The position numbers and the translations under genes are program-made. Below the pieces are notes generated by a model that did no database searches, was not told the origin of the DNA, and saw only the letters and a list, made by a program, of their open reading frames with translations. A stretch of 21,852 bases of DNA from Azolla pinnata (taxonomy: Eukaryota; Streptophyta; Polypodiopsida; Salviniales; Salviniaceae), in contig JBBBWG010010357.1 of assembly GCA_037176905.1 (NCBI GenBank), positions 1 to 21,852 on the forward strand. The letters are read 5' to 3'. This document shows positions 19,835 through 21,852 of this stretch, piece by piece (the stretch's first letter is position 1; each line of letters begins with the position of its first letter).

Positions 19835-19928
19835 AACCAACTGCGTCGCGTCTCTGGCTTTGCCTTCTCTCTTCTTCTTCTTCTCTTTCGCCATGCGAGC
19901 ACAGAGATAGATAGATAGCGGAGGTTTC

Positions 19929-20014
19929 ATGCCGCCCTGATCTCTCGTTTCCGCCGTCGTCCTCCGTCGCCCGTCGCCCTTCATCCCTTCCGCCCCATCT
20001 GTCAGTTAGGGTTT
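19929..20014 (+). promoter_or_regulatory. Leader of the F-box gene: three-codon uORF and telo-box
   Basis: A minimal upstream frame (ATG CCG CCC TGA) occupies 19929-19940. The word TTAGGGTTT, the plant telo-box (AAACCCTAA on the other strand), is at 20006-20014, ten bases before the start codon. Telo-boxes near the start are known in many plant housekeeping genes. Function here is inferred. Confidence 0.5.
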
Positions 20015-20023
20015 CGCAGAACG

Positions 20024-21852
20024 ATGCGAACTCGCAGAGGCCATGCCTACTCCGTCCTTACCCCGCCCGCTTCTTCTTCTTCCTCTTCTTCTTCGCCTTC
20101 GCCTTCGCCTTCGCCTTCCTCGTGTGGTGTAGCTCAGAGGCCCTCGAAGCGTGCGCGGCTCTGTCTCTACCATCACGACAGCAGCGGCAGCGATGGCGGT
20201 AATGCTAGGACGAGGAATAGCAGCAGCGGAAGCAGAAAGAACGCGAGCAGTGGCAAGAGCCCCGCCATGGATTCTTCCCAGGGAGCTACTACGCATGGGG
20301 CGGCAGGCTCCACGGTAGGGGAGGAGGAGGAGCAGGAGGAGGGGAGCAATCCGTTCGAGGCGCTGCCGGACGATCTGTTGCTCTCCATCTTCGTGTGCTT
20401 GAGCTCCACGGCGTCCGCGCCATCGGATCTGCTGGCCACAAGAAGAACGTAAGTAGAAGGGAAAGGGGATCGGGGTTGGGGGGGGGGATGGGATATGGCG
20501 GCGGAAGAAGGATCATCGTCGTCCTTCTTCGTCTACCCTGCGGGAAGGAAGGAAAGAACGAAAGGAGGAAAGAGTTGAAGCGAACGCGTTGCTTCTGCTT
20601 CTGTTGCTGCTGCTGCTGCTGCACAGGTGCAAGAAGTTCCGGAGCATGGCGATGGAGGCGGCGGTGCTGAGGAGGGCGAGCCTGTCGGCGCTGCGGGTGA
20701 GGGCGGAGAGGTGGGACGAGAACGCGAAGGGGTACCTGCAGAGCTGCGCGGAGGCAGGGAACATGGAGGCGAGCTACACGCTGGGCATGGTAAGGAGGGC
20801 GAGGGCGAGGGCGAGGGCGAGGGCGAGGGCGGTTTCTCCATTCCATCTCCGCTCGCTCTGCAGAGCGATGGCGATGGCGATGGCGATGGCGATGGAGATG
20901 AGCGTTTCGTCCATTCCATTTGCGTTCGCTCTGCAGAGCGATGGCGATGGCGATGGCGTTTTCGCCGTTCCCATTCCGTAGATTCTCTCTGCAAGAGCTC
21001 TGGCGATGGCGTTTTCGCCGTTCCCATTCCCTACCTAGATCTCTCTGCAAGAGCTCTGGCGATGGCGTTTTCGCCGTTCCCATTCCGTAGATCTCGCTGC
21101 AAGAGCTCTGGCGATGGCGTTTCCTCCGTTCCCATTCCCTACCTAGATCTGTCTGCAAGAGCTCTGGCGATGGCGTTGATGATTGATGACAGAAGTATGG
21201 ATATGGATGGATGTCCGTGCAGATCCGGTTCTACTGCCTGACGGAGCGGGAGCAAGGGATGCGGCAGATGACGGCGGCGGCCAAGGCGCTGCACGCGTGC
21301 GCGCTGCACTCGCTGGCGGTGATCCAGTTCAACGGCAGCGGCGGCGCGCGCAAGCACAAGAACCTGCGCGCGGGCGTGTCGCTGTGCGCGCGGGCGGCGG
21401 CGCTGGGCCACGTGGACGCGCTGCGGGAGCTGGGCCACTGCCTGCAGGACGGCTACGGCGTGGCGCGCAACGTGCTGGAGGGGCGCAAGCTGCTGCTGGA
21501 GGCCAACGCGCGCGAGGTCGCCGCCGCCATCGCCGCCGCCGCCTCTTCTTCTTCTTCTTCTTCTTCTCCTCCTTCTTCTTGCTGCGGCGGCGGCGGCGGC
21601 AGAAGCAGAGGCGCCGCCGCCGCCATGGCCACTGCTGCAACAACTGCTGCTGCTAACGCAGCTGCTCCTTCGATTCATCCTCCTCCTCCTCCTCCTCCTC
21701 CTACCCATCATCATCCTCATCCTCATCATCTTCTTCACCACCATCCTCATCATCCGATGAGCCCGGCGCAGCTGCTGCACAAGCCTTCCGCCGCCGCCGC
21801 CGCCGCCAAGATCGCCCTCGGCTGCTTCCATCACCACCTCCTCTGCCCTGCA
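20024..21852 (+). CDS. F-box protein with Sel1-like repeats, At1g67340-type (3' partial)
   Basis: Likely substrate adaptor of an SCF E3 ubiquitin ligase. Exons: 20024-20448, 20627-20789, 21223 to beyond 21852. Splicing gives LATRRT|CKKFRS and YTLGM|IRFYCL, both in frame, and 406 residues are visible. The start MRTRRG agrees with the N-terminus of Arabidopsis At1g67340. Then come a Ser/Pro-rich segment (17-33), a basic KRAR cluster, an acidic run (100-106), the F-box (about 109-155, NPFEALPDDLLLSIF), and Sel1-like repeats (about 180-292, with AGNMEASYTLGM, LAVIQFNGSGG and GHVDALRELGHCLQDGYGV). After residue 296 the protein is low complexity: Ala, Ser, Gly, Pro and His tracts. Relatives end in a MYND zinc finger, which would lie past the window edge. 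Coding DNA is very GC-rich, unlike the ATX-like gene. Confidence 0.9.
20798..21177. repeat. Minisatellite in intron 2 of the F-box gene
   Basis: The intron (20790-21222) holds (GAGGGC)n at 20796-20831, (GATGGC)n at 20866-20895, and about six copies of a longer unit headed CTCTGCA(A/G)AG with GCGATGGCG. Heads (GCA) lie at 20860, 20933, 20991, 21047, 21099 and 21155, so the last intervals are 58, 56, 52 and 56 bp. Two unit types alternate: one contains CATTCCGTAGAT, the other CATTCCCTACCTAGAT. Confidence 0.9.
21526..21810 (+). repeat. In-frame homopolymer-codon tracts in exon 3 of the F-box gene
   Basis: In succession: GCC runs (Ala), (TCT)8 (Ser) from 21541, GGC runs (Gly) near 21584, GCC (Ala), CCT runs (Pro) near 21679, CAT/CCT-rich (His/Pro) at 21707-21755, and (GCC)n (Ala) near 21789. 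All stay in the reading frame. They replace or expand the linker that follows the Sel1 repeats in relatives. Confidence 0.85.

Noticed and set aside
20289-21158. 289-codon minus-strand frame across the F-box gene
   Set aside because: It is the antisense shadow of exons and of the intron minisatellite; the sense strand has conserved F-box and Sel1 motifs with correct splice junctions.
21139-21837. 232-codon minus-strand Arg/Met-rich frame
   Set aside because: Antisense of GC-rich, triplet-repeat exon 3; no family resemblance.

Overview
The window looks like nuclear DNA of a flowering plant, most probably a monocot. It holds two recognisable plant-type genes with GT-AG introns, trinucleotide microsatellites inside and beside the exons, telomere-like TTAGGG/TTTAGGG arrays, and a strong contrast between an AT-moderate multi-exon gene in the middle and very GC-rich genes at both ends. 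That GC contrast is the reason for favouring a monocot and is an inference; the species cannot be told from the sequence. I see no rRNA, tRNA, CRISPR array, intact transposon or bacterial-type operon.

Layout. 1-241 is the GC-rich 3' end of an unrecognised gene with a likely membrane segment. From 242 to about 3750 there is no convincing gene, but there are nested tandem repeats: a GCTCA-based array starting at the stop codon, a triplicated unit marked by GCTAGCGC, and a regular 32-bp minisatellite ending at 3747. From 3757 to 4727 is a probable promoter and 5' leader with acidic-codon and His-codon triplet repeats. From 4728 to 14324 lies a 24-exon gene for a trithorax-type histone H3 lysine methyltransferase of the ATX3/4/5 class (PWWP, PHD, a zinc/SAND-like module, PHD plus extended PHD, SET, post-SET). 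All exon junctions can be followed in frame to the stop. Its N-terminal exon is much longer than usual for this class.

From 14325 to about 20000 is a long intergenic stretch made almost entirely of simple repeats: microsatellites, a 29-bp degenerate TTTAGGG-like array, CGATCG/GATCC-rich DNA, homopolymer runs, a GA tract facing a CT tract, and a TTAGGG array interrupted by TTTAGCGG. From 20024 to the window end are three exons of an F-box protein with Sel1-like repeats, related to Arabidopsis At1g67340/At5g50450; its C-terminal (expected MYND) part lies outside. Its second intron carries an expanding minisatellite.

The genes are not obviously functionally linked: one writes histone marks in the nucleus, the other is a likely SCF ubiquitin-ligase substrate adaptor. 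No new biological system is evident. The parts most worth a second look are the long N-terminal extension of the methyltransferase, the repeat-rich introns and upstream minisatellites, and the arithmetic spacing inside the telomere-like array.
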